Of a stretch of 47,326 nucleotides of DNA, positions 16,329 to 24,083 are shown piece by piece (position 1 is the first letter of the stretch; each line of letters opens with the position of its first letter). The notes below the pieces were generated by a model. That model saw only the letters and a list, made by a program, of their open reading frames with translations, made no database searches and was not told the DNA's origin. This stretch comes from Alphaproteobacteria bacterium (GTDB lineage Bacteria > Pseudomonadota > Alphaproteobacteria > TMED109): the NCBI GenBank assembly GCA_021296265.1, contig JAGWAT010000008.1, positions 1-47,326 on the forward strand. Direction: 5' to 3'. The position numbers and the translations under genes are program-made.

Positions 16329-16670
16329 GGGGTGAATCTACCATTTCGCTGGGTTGGGCAGGAGATGGAGACGGACCCGGCGGATGGGCCGCACGCTCGG
16401 TAACGGGTGCGGGAGCGCTAGCTTGCGATTGTCGCGCGCTGCTTTGGAGCAACACGGAAACGTTGCCCACGTTCCGGCCGTTTCGGGAAATGTCCCGAGT
16501 TCGTGTCACACAATGGCCCTTGCAGACCATGTCGAGCCGTTGTACTGGCGGACAAGATGTCTGACATCGTGTCAGAGCGTTTTCCGATATCGTGCCGTTT
16601 CACACGCTCGAACTTGGGAGCCACGAGAGGTCGTGCCGCGTAGCGTACAGAAGGCTTTCGCCCGACATCC
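16329..16670. other. Divergent control region before carbonic anhydrase
   Basis: About 340 bases between the small-ORF unit (minus) and the carbonic anhydrase gene (plus). It contains the inverted repeats listed at 16560-16596 and a further GTGTCACAC near 16503-16511. Nothing else coding is supported. Confidence 0.4.
16560..16596. promoter_or_regulatory. Paired inverted-repeat sites upstream of carbonic anhydrase
   Basis: TCTGACA-TCG-TGTCAGA (16560-16576) is a perfect 7-bp inverted repeat. Its core GACATCGTGTC recurs in modified form as GATATCGTGCC at 16586-16596, 23 bases along, about two helical turns, so a regulator could bind both on one DNA face. The second copy includes the palindrome CGATATCG. 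The regulator is unknown. Confidence 0.4.
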
Positions 16671-17309
16671 ATGACCGATTTTCCCCCTTCGCTGCTGGAC
16701 GGCTACCGACGGTTCAAGGCAGGTCGCCATGCCCGCGAACATGCGCTCTACCGGTCACTGGCGGAGCATGGCCAGACGCCGGAAGTCATGATGATCGCCT
16801 GTTGCGATTCCCGTTCGGCTCCCGACACCATCTTCAATGCCGCGCCGGGCGAGATCTTCGTAGTCCGCAATGTCGCCAACCTGGTTCCGCCCTGTGAGCC
16901 CGATAGTGCGTACCATGGCACGTCTTCCGCCCTCGAATACGCCGTGCAGAGCCTGCGGGTCAGGCACATCGTCGTCCTCGGTCACGGAGGGTGCGGCGGT
17001 ATCCGGGCGGTGCTGGAGCCATCGGCAAAGCCGCTGTCGCCCGATGACTTCGTCGGCAGGTGGACGAGCCTGCTCCAGCCCTGCGTCGACGAAGTTACGG
17101 TCCGCGGACAGTTGAGCGGCATTGAGCTGCAAACCACCCTTGAACGCGCGGCAGTACGGCACTCGGTCGCGAATCTGCGGACGTTCCCGTTCGTTGCAGA
17201 CCTGGAAGACAGCCACCGGCTGCTCCTGCATGGTGCTTGGTTCGACATCGCCGAGGGCGAACTCTGGACACTGAATGAGGCCACCGGGGAGTTCGCCATG
17301 GCTGCCTAG
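16671..17309 (+). CDS. Beta-class carbonic anhydrase
   Basis: A 212-residue beta-carbonic anhydrase, which interconverts carbon dioxide and bicarbonate in the cytoplasm. Zinc ligands are Cys45 in CCDSR, His105 and Cys108 in GHGGCGG; Asp46 and Arg48 form the catalytic dyad. VVRNVANLV and SALEYAV are further signatures, and length is typical. No ribosome binding site is obvious before the ATG. Bicarbonate supply for carboxylases is the usual role. Inverted repeats lie about 75-110 bases upstream, and a long hairpin follows the stop. Confidence 0.95.
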   Translation: MTDFPPSLLDGYRRFKAGRHAREHALYRSLAEHGQTPEVMMIACCDSRSAPDTIFNAAPGEIFVVRNVANLVPPCEPDSAYHGTSSALEYAVQSLRVRHIVVLGHGGCGGIRAVLEPSAKPLSPDDFVGRWTSLLQPCVDEVTVRGQLSGIELQTTLERAAVRHSVANLRTFPFVADLEDSHRLLLHGAWFDIAEGELWTLNEATGEFAMAA

Positions 17310-17317
17310 CGGAGATG

Positions 17318-17356
17318 GCGTCAGCGCTCCTGCCATGCCCAACAGGACGTTGACGC
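17318..17356 (+). terminator. Long hairpin after carbonic anhydrase
   Basis: Outer arms GCGTCAGCG and CGTTGACGC (one mismatch) and inner arms TCCTG and CAGGA pair around a 10-base loop, giving a stem of about 14 bp starting 9 bases after the stop. There is no T-tract. Confidence 0.45.
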
Positions 17357-17443
17357 TACCCATGGACCGAAGCCATCGACCAATCACCCCACCCGATCGA
17401 GCCGCCTCAGCGATCGGACCCCCGTCAGCGGAAGATCCCAAAC

Positions 17444-18301
17444 ATGTCTGAACGCCCCGTCTGCCCCCGCCGGTCCTTCATCTTCACGCCCGGACTGCGG
17501 CCGGAAATGTTCCCGAAAGCGCTGGCGAGTGGGGCCGACATGGTCTGTGTGGAGTTGGAGGACGGAATCGCGCCTAAGGACAAGCCAATCGCACGGACCA
17601 ACGCGATCAAGCTCTTCGAGACCCCGCAGGCCGATGACGGGATCGAACGAATCGTGCGCATCAACTCGCTCCGTGAGGCGTTCGGCATCGCCGACGTGCA
17701 GGCGGTCCTGGGAACCAACACCCCTCCACCCGCACTGATGCTGCCGAAGGTACAGACGCCTGACGAGGTGGTGCTGCTCGACAACCTGCTGACCGAGCGC
17801 GGCCACAGTACCCGCCTGCATGTGATCATCGAGACGAATGCTGGCCTTGAGGTTGCCTATGACATCGCGCACTGCAGTGACCGGATTGACGCGCTGTTCT
17901 TCGGCGGCGTCGACATGGCCGCCGAACTCCGCTGCCGGAACGAGTGGGAGCCGTTGTTGTACGCCCGCTCCCGCGTCGTGCATGCCGCTGCCAGCGCCGG
18001 GTTGGATGCGATCGACGTGCCGTACCTCGATCTTCAGGATCCGGACGGAATGCAGCACGCTGCAGTTCAGGCCCGGGATCTGGGGTTCTCTGGGAAAGGA
18101 GCAGTACACCCGAAGCAGATTGCGGCCCTCAACGAAGTCTTTACCCCATCGGCCGACCAGATTGCCCGGGCTCGCCGCATCATCGCCGAGTTCCAGGCGG
18201 CTGACACGGGGCTTGTGGTGATTGACGGCAAGCTGATTGAAAAACCGGTTCTCCGCGAGATGCACAGAATCGTTGCCATCGCGGATCGGATCCAAGGTTA
18301 G
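17444..18301 (+). CDS. CitE-like CoA ester lyase (HpcH/HpaI aldolase family)
   Basis: A 285-residue TIM-barrel lyase of the citrate lyase beta/malyl-CoA lyase group, which cleaves or forms C-C bonds of beta-hydroxyacyl-CoAs such as malyl- or citramalyl-CoA. The opening RRSFIFTPGLRPEMFPKAL, the acidic ELEDGIAPKDK at 37-47, Arg72, the metal ligands Glu130 (IIETNAGL) and Asp157 (FFGGVDMAAEL), and GAVHPKQI are the family landmarks. A GGAAG site lies nine bases before the ATG. The exact acyl-CoA cannot be read from sequence. It follows carbonic anhydrase, but the hairpin between them argues for separate transcripts. Confidence 0.9.
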   Translation: MSERPVCPRRSFIFTPGLRPEMFPKALASGADMVCVELEDGIAPKDKPIARTNAIKLFETPQADDGIERIVRINSLREAFGIADVQAVLGTNTPPPALMLPKVQTPDEVVLLDNLLTERGHSTRLHVIIETNAGLEVAYDIAHCSDRIDALFFGGVDMAAELRCRNEWEPLLYARSRVVHAAASAGLDAIDVPYLDLQDPDGMQHAAVQARDLGFSGKGAVHPKQIAALNEVFTPSADQIARARRIIAEFQAADTGLVVIDGKLIEKPVLREMHRIVAIADRIQG

Positions 18302-18764
18302 GAGCCGAAGCGGCACCCCGTGAAGTAGCCGTGATCTCTGCCCCGGAGCGTGGCAGCGAACAAGCGGAAGCGCCACGTCCGACCAGTTCTGACCAGGTGC
18401 AGCCGCCGATCGGGACGAGGTGCCGTTAGACCGCAGGCGGCCCCCCAAGCGAACCGCGATGGTGTCGACCAAATGCCCGCGCAGGTAGCGTCCAAGTACC
18501 GACCAATCGACCAGACGAACGGCATGTGACGGGCCGTGCCGCCTCCGCGATCTTCCAAGCATGGGGCGCCCGATTGCACAGTTGTTGCCGGCGGCGATCC
18601 GTACACATTCCGTTGCCGGTCACTCCGCTGGACCCCCTGCTGCAAGGATGTCACCGGTGCTGACCCCAGCAGGGTTCTGAACATCTGTGTTGATTAACGT
18701 GCGGTTGTTATCTATATGCAACATTACTGTCTCATGCTGAGAGATGATGTAAACCCTGTACGCG
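18302..18764. other. Intergenic region before the tetR gene
   Basis: About 460 bases with open but unconvincing minus-strand frames, none of which I recognise. The right end becomes AT-rich and carries the promoter listed at 18690-18718. A short CTGCC/GGCAG hairpin lies at 18338-18356. Confidence 0.4.
18690..18718 (+). promoter_or_regulatory. Putative sigma70-like promoter for the tetR operon
   Basis: TTGATT and TATATG are separated by 17 bases in an AT-rich island of otherwise GC-rich DNA, 47 bases before the tetR ATG. Match to consensus is fair; it is a prediction. Confidence 0.4.
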
Positions 18765-19352
18765 ATGCAACCACCCGCCCAGCAGTCCAAACCTCAACCC
18801 CGGCGGCTTCCGAGTCGCGCTGCCATCGTGGAGGCCGGCATCACTGCCCTGGCCGACAACCCGGAAGCTTCGCTGTCGGCAATTGCCGATGCCGCGGGCG
18901 TGAGCCGGGCGACTCTCCATCGGTACTTCCCTGACCGACAGGCCCTGATCGACACCATCAGCCTGCAGGCGATCCGGGAGACTGATGCAGCTGTACACGC
19001 GATCGACTGGGAAGGGATGACCAGTCAGGAGTACCTGCTTGCGGTCTTCGAAGTCGTGATTCCCCTGGGGGATCGCTATCACGTCCTCAGTCGGGCACCG
19101 CTTGATGCCGCCAGCGACGCCGTCAGGGAGGCCCATGCACGCCAGTTGCGCGGCGTCGACACCATGGTGCGGTGGATGGCGCGCGAGGGCCTGCTGGCAT
19201 CCAAGGTGCCCGTTGCGTGGGCGGTACTGGTCATCGATGCACTGATCTACGCGGCCTGGACGGCGGTACGCGATGGAACCGTGGCACCCCGGGACGCGGC
19301 GGCTCTTGCCTGCCGCACGTGCCTGCGCGGGTTATCGGAGAACGCGCAATGA
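18765..19352 (+). CDS. TetR/AcrR family transcriptional regulator
   Basis: A 195-residue TetR-type repressor. The DNA-binding domain covers about residues 17-62, with the helix-turn-helix LSAIADAAGVSRATLHRYFPDR. The remaining residues are a variable ligand-binding and dimer domain. Its stop overlaps the start of the next small membrane gene as ATGA, and that gene in turn abuts a Rieske oxygenase gene, so it very probably regulates its own operon in response to the oxygenase substrate or a related compound. No clear ribosome binding site precedes the ATG. Confidence 0.9.
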   Translation: MQPPAQQSKPQPRRLPSRAAIVEAGITALADNPEASLSAIADAAGVSRATLHRYFPDRQALIDTISLQAIRETDAAVHAIDWEGMTSQEYLLAVFEVVIPLGDRYHVLSRAPLDAASDAVREAHARQLRGVDTMVRWMAREGLLASKVPVAWAVLVIDALIYAAWTAVRDGTVAPRDAAALACRTCLRGLSENAQ

Positions 19353-19636
19353 CATTCGCAAGAGCCCGCCGCCAGCTGTCCGGAACACTCGGTTCCAAGC
19401 CACTGTCTGCGATGGTCCTGCTGGCATTGGCTGCTGCCACGTATCTCGACTGGTATTGGCCGTGGGGGCTCCTGTTTCTCTACTGGGTGATCGTGAGCCT
19501 CCACGCGCGCGAAGCCTTCCTGATCGAACGGGTTACGCGGATCCGCAATCCGCTTCTCTACTGGGCGATCACCGGTATATGGGGCTTCTTCGGGCTCTGG
19601 GCCGTGGTTGCCGACCTGGCCTGGCGACCTGCCTGA
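19349..19636 (+). CDS. Small two-helix membrane protein, unknown function
   Basis: A 95-residue protein I do not recognise. After a basic N-terminus (MTFARARRQLSG) it has hydrophobic segments at about 22-52 (VLLALAAATYLDWYWPWG, then LLFLYWVIVSL, probably two short helices or one long re-entrant one) and 70-92 (LLYWAITGIWGFFGLWAVV), so two to three membrane crossings. It is Trp- and Tyr-rich. Its ATG overlaps the tetR stop (ATGA), and the oxygenase gene starts one base after its stop. The position between regulator and oxygenase suggests a membrane partner for the oxygenase or its substrate; this is inference only. Confidence 0.75.
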   Translation: MTFARARRQLSGTLGSKPLSAMVLLALAAATYLDWYWPWGLLFLYWVIVSLHAREAFLIERVTRIRNPLLYWAITGIWGFFGLWAVVADLAWRPA

Positions 19637-19637
19637 C

Positions 19638-20939
19638 GTGGCCCCGGCGGACGTCGGTCAGGGCGATGCCGGACGACCGGTGGAACCGGCGCACGGCACG
19701 AGCAGCGGGGCGGGACACCCGATACCGGCGCGACCGGCCCAGCAGTTGCCCCGCGAAGCATATGTGAGCCCCGAGTGGTTCAAGCGAGAGCGTCGCCTCC
19801 TGTTCGGGCGGGCCTGGGTCTGCGCAGGACCCGCGCACGAGTTGCGGGGCGCCGGGGACTTCACGACGGTGGCGGCCGGAGACCACCCGCTGATGGTGGT
19901 CCGTGGCGAGGACGGCGTGCTACGTGCCTTCCACAACCTGTGCCGGCACCGGGGGACGGAACTTCTGGAAGGGTCCGGGCGGATCAAGCAGTCGCGCATC
20001 GTGTGCCCGTACCATCGCTGGACCTACGGTCTGGACGGCGCGCTCCACGCCGTACCGCTCCGTGCGCAGTGCTTCGCGGACCTGGATACCAGGAAATATC
20101 CCCTCTTGCCCGCCGCCCTGGGGGAGCTTGGTGGCCTGGTGTTCGTGCACCCGGACCCCGGCGCCGACTTTGTCGGCTGGCAGGGCAGCGTCGAGGGGGT
20201 CGTGTGGCCGCACCGGTTCGATCGCATGAGCGCGGGACCGGAAATCACTTACGAAATCCAGTGCAACTGGAAGGTGTTCGTCGAAAACGCCATCGATGGC
20301 TATCACTTGGCCTACCTGCACCGCCGTACGCTCGGCGGCCCGCGTGCCGACCACAACCTCTGGGATGTACACGGACGCCATCTGGTCTGGTACTCCACGG
20401 AAACCGGGCGGAAGACCTGCCTGCCTGAGGGGATTGCACGCAGCGCGGCCGGTTCGAGCGCGCTCCTCATCGAGGGGGCTGAGTCAGGTGAGTACGGCGG
20501 CGTGTTCGTCCTGTTCCCGAGCACGATCGTGACCGCGTCGCCCGGAGAGCTGAGCGTTTCCAGACTGCAGGGGATGGCTGCCGACACATGCCGGCTTTCG
20601 GTGCAAGTCTGGCGGCGCAAGCAGGCCTGGCCGCAACGGCTGGGCGGGGAGGACATCACGGACGCGCCTGGCTACGACGCCGCGAGCGGCGTATTCCGTC
20701 TGGCTTACCTGCCGTCTCATCCACTGGAAACCGGCGACTTCCACTGGGAGGACGTCTGGGTTTGCGAGAAGATGCAGCGTTCGCTGCAGTCTCCCAGCTA
20801 TCGAATCGGACGCCTTGCCGTAGGGCCGGGCGCTGAAGCACCCCTCGAAGTCTTCCAGCGCAATCTGCTGGACTACCTGGCGCCGGCCGCGAGCCCGATG
20901 CCGGGCGAGTCTGGGCCGTATCCACATCCGCATCATTGA
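19638..20939 (+). CDS. Rieske [2Fe-2S] aromatic ring-hydroxylating oxygenase, alpha subunit
   Basis: A 433-residue Rieske non-haem iron oxygenase catalytic subunit. The Rieske cluster is bound by Cys102, His104, Cys123 and His126 (CRHRG and CPYHRW). The mononuclear iron site shows Asp220, His223 and His228 in AIDGYHLAYLH. The GTG at 19638 is taken as the start because it directly follows the stop of the small membrane gene; a TTG ten codons earlier would overlap it. Such enzymes hydroxylate or demethylate aromatic, quaternary-amine or similar substrates and need a separate reductase, which is not present here. Substrate unknown; control by the adjacent TetR is likely. Confidence 0.9.
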   Translation: MAPADVGQGDAGRPVEPAHGTSSGAGHPIPARPAQQLPREAYVSPEWFKRERRLLFGRAWVCAGPAHELRGAGDFTTVAAGDHPLMVVRGEDGVLRAFHNLCRHRGTELLEGSGRIKQSRIVCPYHRWTYGLDGALHAVPLRAQCFADLDTRKYPLLPAALGELGGLVFVHPDPGADFVGWQGSVEGVVWPHRFDRMSAGPEITYEIQCNWKVFVENAIDGYHLAYLHRRTLGGPRADHNLWDVHGRHLVWYSTETGRKTCLPEGIARSAAGSSALLIEGAESGEYGGVFVLFPSTIVTASPGELSVSRLQGMAADTCRLSVQVWRRKQAWPQRLGGEDITDAPGYDAASGVFRLAYLPSHPLETGDFHWEDVWVCEKMQRSLQSPSYRIGRLAVGPGAEAPLEVFQRNLLDYLAPAASPMPGESGPYPHPHH

Positions 20940-21286
20940 GGCCCGCGGATGCTCCCGCGTGCGTGCGGGCAGGCATCGTTGGGCCTGAGCGCATCAGCGG
21001 AAGCCGTTCCCTTCACCGCGGACGATGAAATTGGAAAAGGGCCCTCCGCCTAGTGTGCCGTCAGACCTGTCGGGTAAGCCTCGCGGGATCTGCCGAAAGT
21101 TCCTTCAGGGCCGTGCCGTGGCTTACCGGAACAGGGCACCCGGAAAGCCATACGGCATCGAAACATATGCGGAAGGACCATCCTGCCGTGCTCGCGGGCG
21201 TAGCGTCGATCGCGTGCGTCCCGGCTGAACGCAACCCGGCGATTTTGGTACTGTTCGTTGCAACCGACTCACCAAGGAGTGGAGCC
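20940..21286. other. Intergenic region between the Rieske and PanB-like genes
   Basis: About 350 bases. A possible terminator hairpin with GCCCGC (20941-20946) and GCGGGC (20965-20970) arms lies just after the Rieske stop. The frame of the PanB-like gene stays open back to 21053, but those codons do not resemble the family. No other gene is supported. Confidence 0.4.
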
Positions 21287-22192
21287 ATGGCGAGCCACGC
21301 GACCGGGGATGGAGGCATTCCGCCGAGAGATGCAGCGGAGCGCGGTCTTAAGCGGATCATGACCTTGGGCGGGGCGTACGGGACCCGCAACTACACCGTG
21401 AAGGATCTCCGGGACCAAAAGGGAAAGCGTGTGCTCGTGGAGACGCTACCTTTCTCTCCGGAGGAAGCCGCAGCCGCGGAGCAGGCCGGCATCGACACCA
21501 TGAAGGTCCGCTTCGATCCACGCCAACCCGACCTCGCGGCTGCTGTCCGACAGGCCGCGCCCAACACGTTCATGGCCTTCTCCGTCCCCCTGGTCGCCGC
21601 CGCCAGCGAAGCCGAGGCGGTGCGCCTCGGCTATGACGCCATGGCGATCGGGGCCGACGCGATCATGTGCCAATGGAGTCCCCGTTTCGTGAAGGCGGCG
21701 GCCGAGGCCGGCATCCCGATTCAGGGGCATGCGGGATTGGTCCCGCGGAAGAGCACCTGGACAGGCGGGCTCCGAGCCGTCGGCAAGACCCTCGACGAAG
21801 CGATGTGGGTCTATCGGGAGATCAAGGCCCTCGAGGGTGCCGGCGCCTACGCGGTCGAGGTCGAGGTCATTCCCGCCGAACTCCTCGTTGAGATCAGCAA
21901 GCGCACCAGCCTCCTCACTTCTTCGATCGGCGCGGGCAGCGGCGGCGACATCCAGTTCCTGTTTGCAGAAGACGTCCTGGGCAACAACCCACCGCCATTT
22001 CCGCGGCACTCCAAGCAGTACCGTCTCCTCTACAAGATGAAGGAAGCGATGCAGGCCGAACGGGTCGCGGGCTTCCAGGAGTTCGTCACCGAAGTGCGGG
22101 CGGGCCACTTCCCCGGTCCGGAGCACACCATCAGCGCCCCGGACGATCTCATCGGTGCCTTCGTGCAGTCGGTGGAGCGCAACAAGGACTAG
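21287..22192 (+). CDS. PanB-like ketopantoate hydroxymethyltransferase homologue lacking metal ligands
   Basis: A 301-residue TIM-barrel protein related to PanB. GHAGLVP (His148), the general-base position Glu191/Glu193 in YAVEVEVIP, SIGAGSGGDIQ and the C-terminal HFPGPEHTI align with PanB. However, the region that should hold the first Asp reads MKVRFDP, the second Asp position reads MAFSVPL, and the VKLEGG motif reads IMCQWSP, so the Mg2+-binding Asp/Asp/Glu set and the Lys are missing. An AAGGAG site before the ATG fixes the start. It cannot be a standard ketopantoate synthase; a different aldol or isomerase-type reaction, or a metal-free role, is more likely. The canonical panB lies 8 kb away. 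Confidence 0.82.
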   Translation: MASHATGDGGIPPRDAAERGLKRIMTLGGAYGTRNYTVKDLRDQKGKRVLVETLPFSPEEAAAAEQAGIDTMKVRFDPRQPDLAAAVRQAAPNTFMAFSVPLVAAASEAEAVRLGYDAMAIGADAIMCQWSPRFVKAAAEAGIPIQGHAGLVPRKSTWTGGLRAVGKTLDEAMWVYREIKALEGAGAYAVEVEVIPAELLVEISKRTSLLTSSIGAGSGGDIQFLFAEDVLGNNPPPFPRHSKQYRLLYKMKEAMQAERVAGFQEFVTEVRAGHFPGPEHTISAPDDLIGAFVQSVERNKD

Positions 22193-22212
22193 CCAGCAGC
22201 GGCCCCGGGACT

Positions 22213-22227
22213 GCTCGGGCCCCGAGC
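22213..22227 (+). terminator. Weak hairpin after the PanB-like gene
   Basis: GCTCGGG and CCCGAGC flank a single C 20 bases after the stop; the usable stem is about 5 bp with a GGCCC loop. No T-tract. Only a weak candidate. Confidence 0.25.
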
Positions 22228-22393
22228 CGCCCTGAACGGTCGGGGTTCCCGCCGAAGCGCTTTCCACACGGCGTCACTCGACGACCCTGCCGGGCAAGTC
22301 AGGGCCGAACGGTATGCTGCCGGCGATCGTACCGCGGAGGCGATCTGGCCACCAGGACCGATTCGGATCACAGCACCCTCGGAAGCCCAACTC

Positions 22394-23284
22394 ATGACCC
22401 GCATCGACATCCAGTTCACCTTGTTTTCGGCGTTCTATTCGCCGCTCATCGCAACAATGGCGGGCGGATTCCTCCGCGAAGAAGGGCTCGACCCGGAATG
22501 GTCAGTCGCTCTCCCGGGTGTGAGCGCAATCGCGGCCCTCGAGAACGGTACGGCCCATGTCGTGCAGTCTGCCCTCAGCCAGGGCTTCGGGCCGCTCGAG
22601 CGGGGCGAAACCCCAGCCACCACCCATTTCGCGCAGGTGAATGAAATGGACGGCTTCTTCATCACTGCGCGCGAAGCGGACGCCGAATTTTCGTGGCGAA
22701 AGCTCGAGGGGGCAGACGTGGTCCTTTTCGGTGGCGGCCAACCGCTCGCGATGTTCAAGTACGCATGTCACCGGGCCGGAATCGACTATTCCCGCATCAA
22801 CGCGATTCACCCCGGCAACGCGGCTGCCATCGACCGCGCATTCAGAGCGGGCCAAGGGGCTTACGTGCAGCAGCAGGGTCCCTTCCCGCAACAGCTCGAG
22901 GCAGATGGTGTAGGCCACGTGGTCACTGCAGTCGGGCCCGTCATCGGGCCATGTGGTTTCTCGAGCCTCGCGGCAATGCCCGCGTGGCTGGAAACGGAGA
23001 TGGCGGCGGCATTCCTCCGCGCCTACCGCAAGACGCGGCTCTACATCCATTCTGCGCCTGCCGAGGAAATCGCGGCGGCAGAGAAGTCGTACTTCCCTCC
23101 TGCCATTGACGAAGCGGTACTGGCGCAGTGTATCCAGACCTACCAGAAGCTCGGCTGCTGGACGCCGCACGTCGAAATCACGCGCAAAGCCTACGAGGCA
23201 ACCCTCGACATCTTCGCCTACAACGGCCTCGTCACCACGCGCCACCCATACGAAGCCGTCTGCACGGACCCGCCAACCGGCTAG
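22394..23284 (+). CDS. NMT1/THI5-like substrate-binding protein without signal peptide
   Basis: A 296-residue protein of the NMT1/SsuA-like periplasmic-binding-protein fold. The opening IDIQFTLFSAFYSPLIATMA, the FLREEGLDPEW segment and the GFGPLERGE region fit this group, whose members bind pyrimidine precursors, taurine or similar ligands. The first residues are directly the mature fold; there is no signal peptide or lipobox. No permease or ATPase gene is adjacent. It may therefore be a cytoplasmic THI5-like protein or an enzyme, not a transporter component. It lies 200 bases after the PanB-like gene on the same strand, so co-expression is possible. Function is uncertain. Confidence 0.72.
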   Translation: MTRIDIQFTLFSAFYSPLIATMAGGFLREEGLDPEWSVALPGVSAIAALENGTAHVVQSALSQGFGPLERGETPATTHFAQVNEMDGFFITAREADAEFSWRKLEGADVVLFGGGQPLAMFKYACHRAGIDYSRINAIHPGNAAAIDRAFRAGQGAYVQQQGPFPQQLEADGVGHVVTAVGPVIGPCGFSSLAAMPAWLETEMAAAFLRAYRKTRLYIHSAPAEEIAAAEKSYFPPAIDEAVLAQCIQTYQKLGCWTPHVEITRKAYEATLDIFAYNGLVTTRHPYEAVCTDPPTG

Positions 23285-23315
23285 CCCGGGCCCGCGCGAA
23301 CCGGCATCGGGGATT

Positions 23316-23801
23316 CTACGGTGCGGATGCAGCCCTCGCGGAATCTGCAAACAGGACCACGACGCCGCCCGCGACCAGCACGGCGCCGAGGAGGCGGACC
23401 CAGGTGAAGGGCTCGCGGAACAAAAGCCAGGACGTGATCACCGTCAGGACGACCGCGCCGCTCACGATGACCGGGATCGCGACATTGGCGGTCATCGGCT
23501 CCGCACCACCGATGCCACGGAAGAGGTAGAAGTAGCCGATCTCCGCCGCACCGATGCAGAGCCCTGCCGCGACCCCCCAAACGACTGCGGCGCGCGAAAC
23601 GGCGAGAACGTGACCGCCTTGAAACACGAGCCCGGCCGCGAAGGCGGCCGACACCGCCAGCGCTGCTACCTGTAGGGAAATGGTCGCGAGAATCGGCGTC
23701 GTGGCGGTGTCGGGAATGTGCCCGCTCGAAACCTTGATGAGCAGGTTGTAACCCGCGTAGAGGGCGGTGATGGCCAACAGAATGACCAGGGACAAGTACA
23801 T
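23316..23801 (-). CDS. Half-size EamA/DMT-family transporter
   Basis: A 161-residue membrane protein with about five hydrophobic helices, the size of one EamA repeat. The N-terminal ITALYAGYNLLIKVSSG and the final TWVRLLGAVLVAGGVVVLF are typical of drug/metabolite transporter superfamily members; such half-size proteins work as dimers. The loop VLTVITSWLLFREPFTW resembles the conserved pre-final-helix region. A GGAGG element lies upstream of the ATG. No partner gene is adjacent and the substrate is unknown. It converges on the binding-protein gene, with 31 bases between stops. Confidence 0.85.
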   Translation of the reverse strand: MYLSLVILLAITALYAGYNLLIKVSSGHIPDTATTPILATISLQVAALAVSAAFAAGLVFQGGHVLAVSRAAVVWGVAAGLCIGAAEIGYFYLFRGIGGAEPMTANVAIPVIVSGAVVLTVITSWLLFREPFTWVRLLGAVLVAGGVVVLFADSARAASAP

Positions 23802-24083
23802 CGTGATCGATCCCCCTCCGAGATGGATTTGCTGTCGCGCCAGCCAATGGCCCGCTAAGCTATTGCCTTACCGTAGAAAAGTTTGTAACCGGCAGGTTCT
23901 TCTCCTGGTTCCCCCGTCCACAGGCCAAGGGTAGCCGCAGGCGTTCGTCTCCCGCTACCTAGCCGGCTCACGGATGGGCCACACCGAGCGGCACGAAGGT
24001 CTGCGAAGCCGTGATCCGACGCGATATGGGGCAGATCCGTGAACCCGGCACGGCGGTGTGCCCGGTAGCGGCCGGCCGCCGAC

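Noticed and set aside
17384-18562. 392-codon minus-strand open frame
   Set aside because: Mostly antisense to the well-supported CitE-like lyase gene; no recognisable domain.
18298-18684. Minus-strand 128-codon frame, considered as a transposase scrap
   Set aside because: Codon-position composition is flat and no transposase motif could be aligned.
20216-20232. GGTTCGATC-like T-loop sequence considered as a tRNA
   Set aside because: Lies inside the Rieske oxygenase coding frame, and no acceptor or anticodon stems could be drawn; no tRNA was found in any gap.
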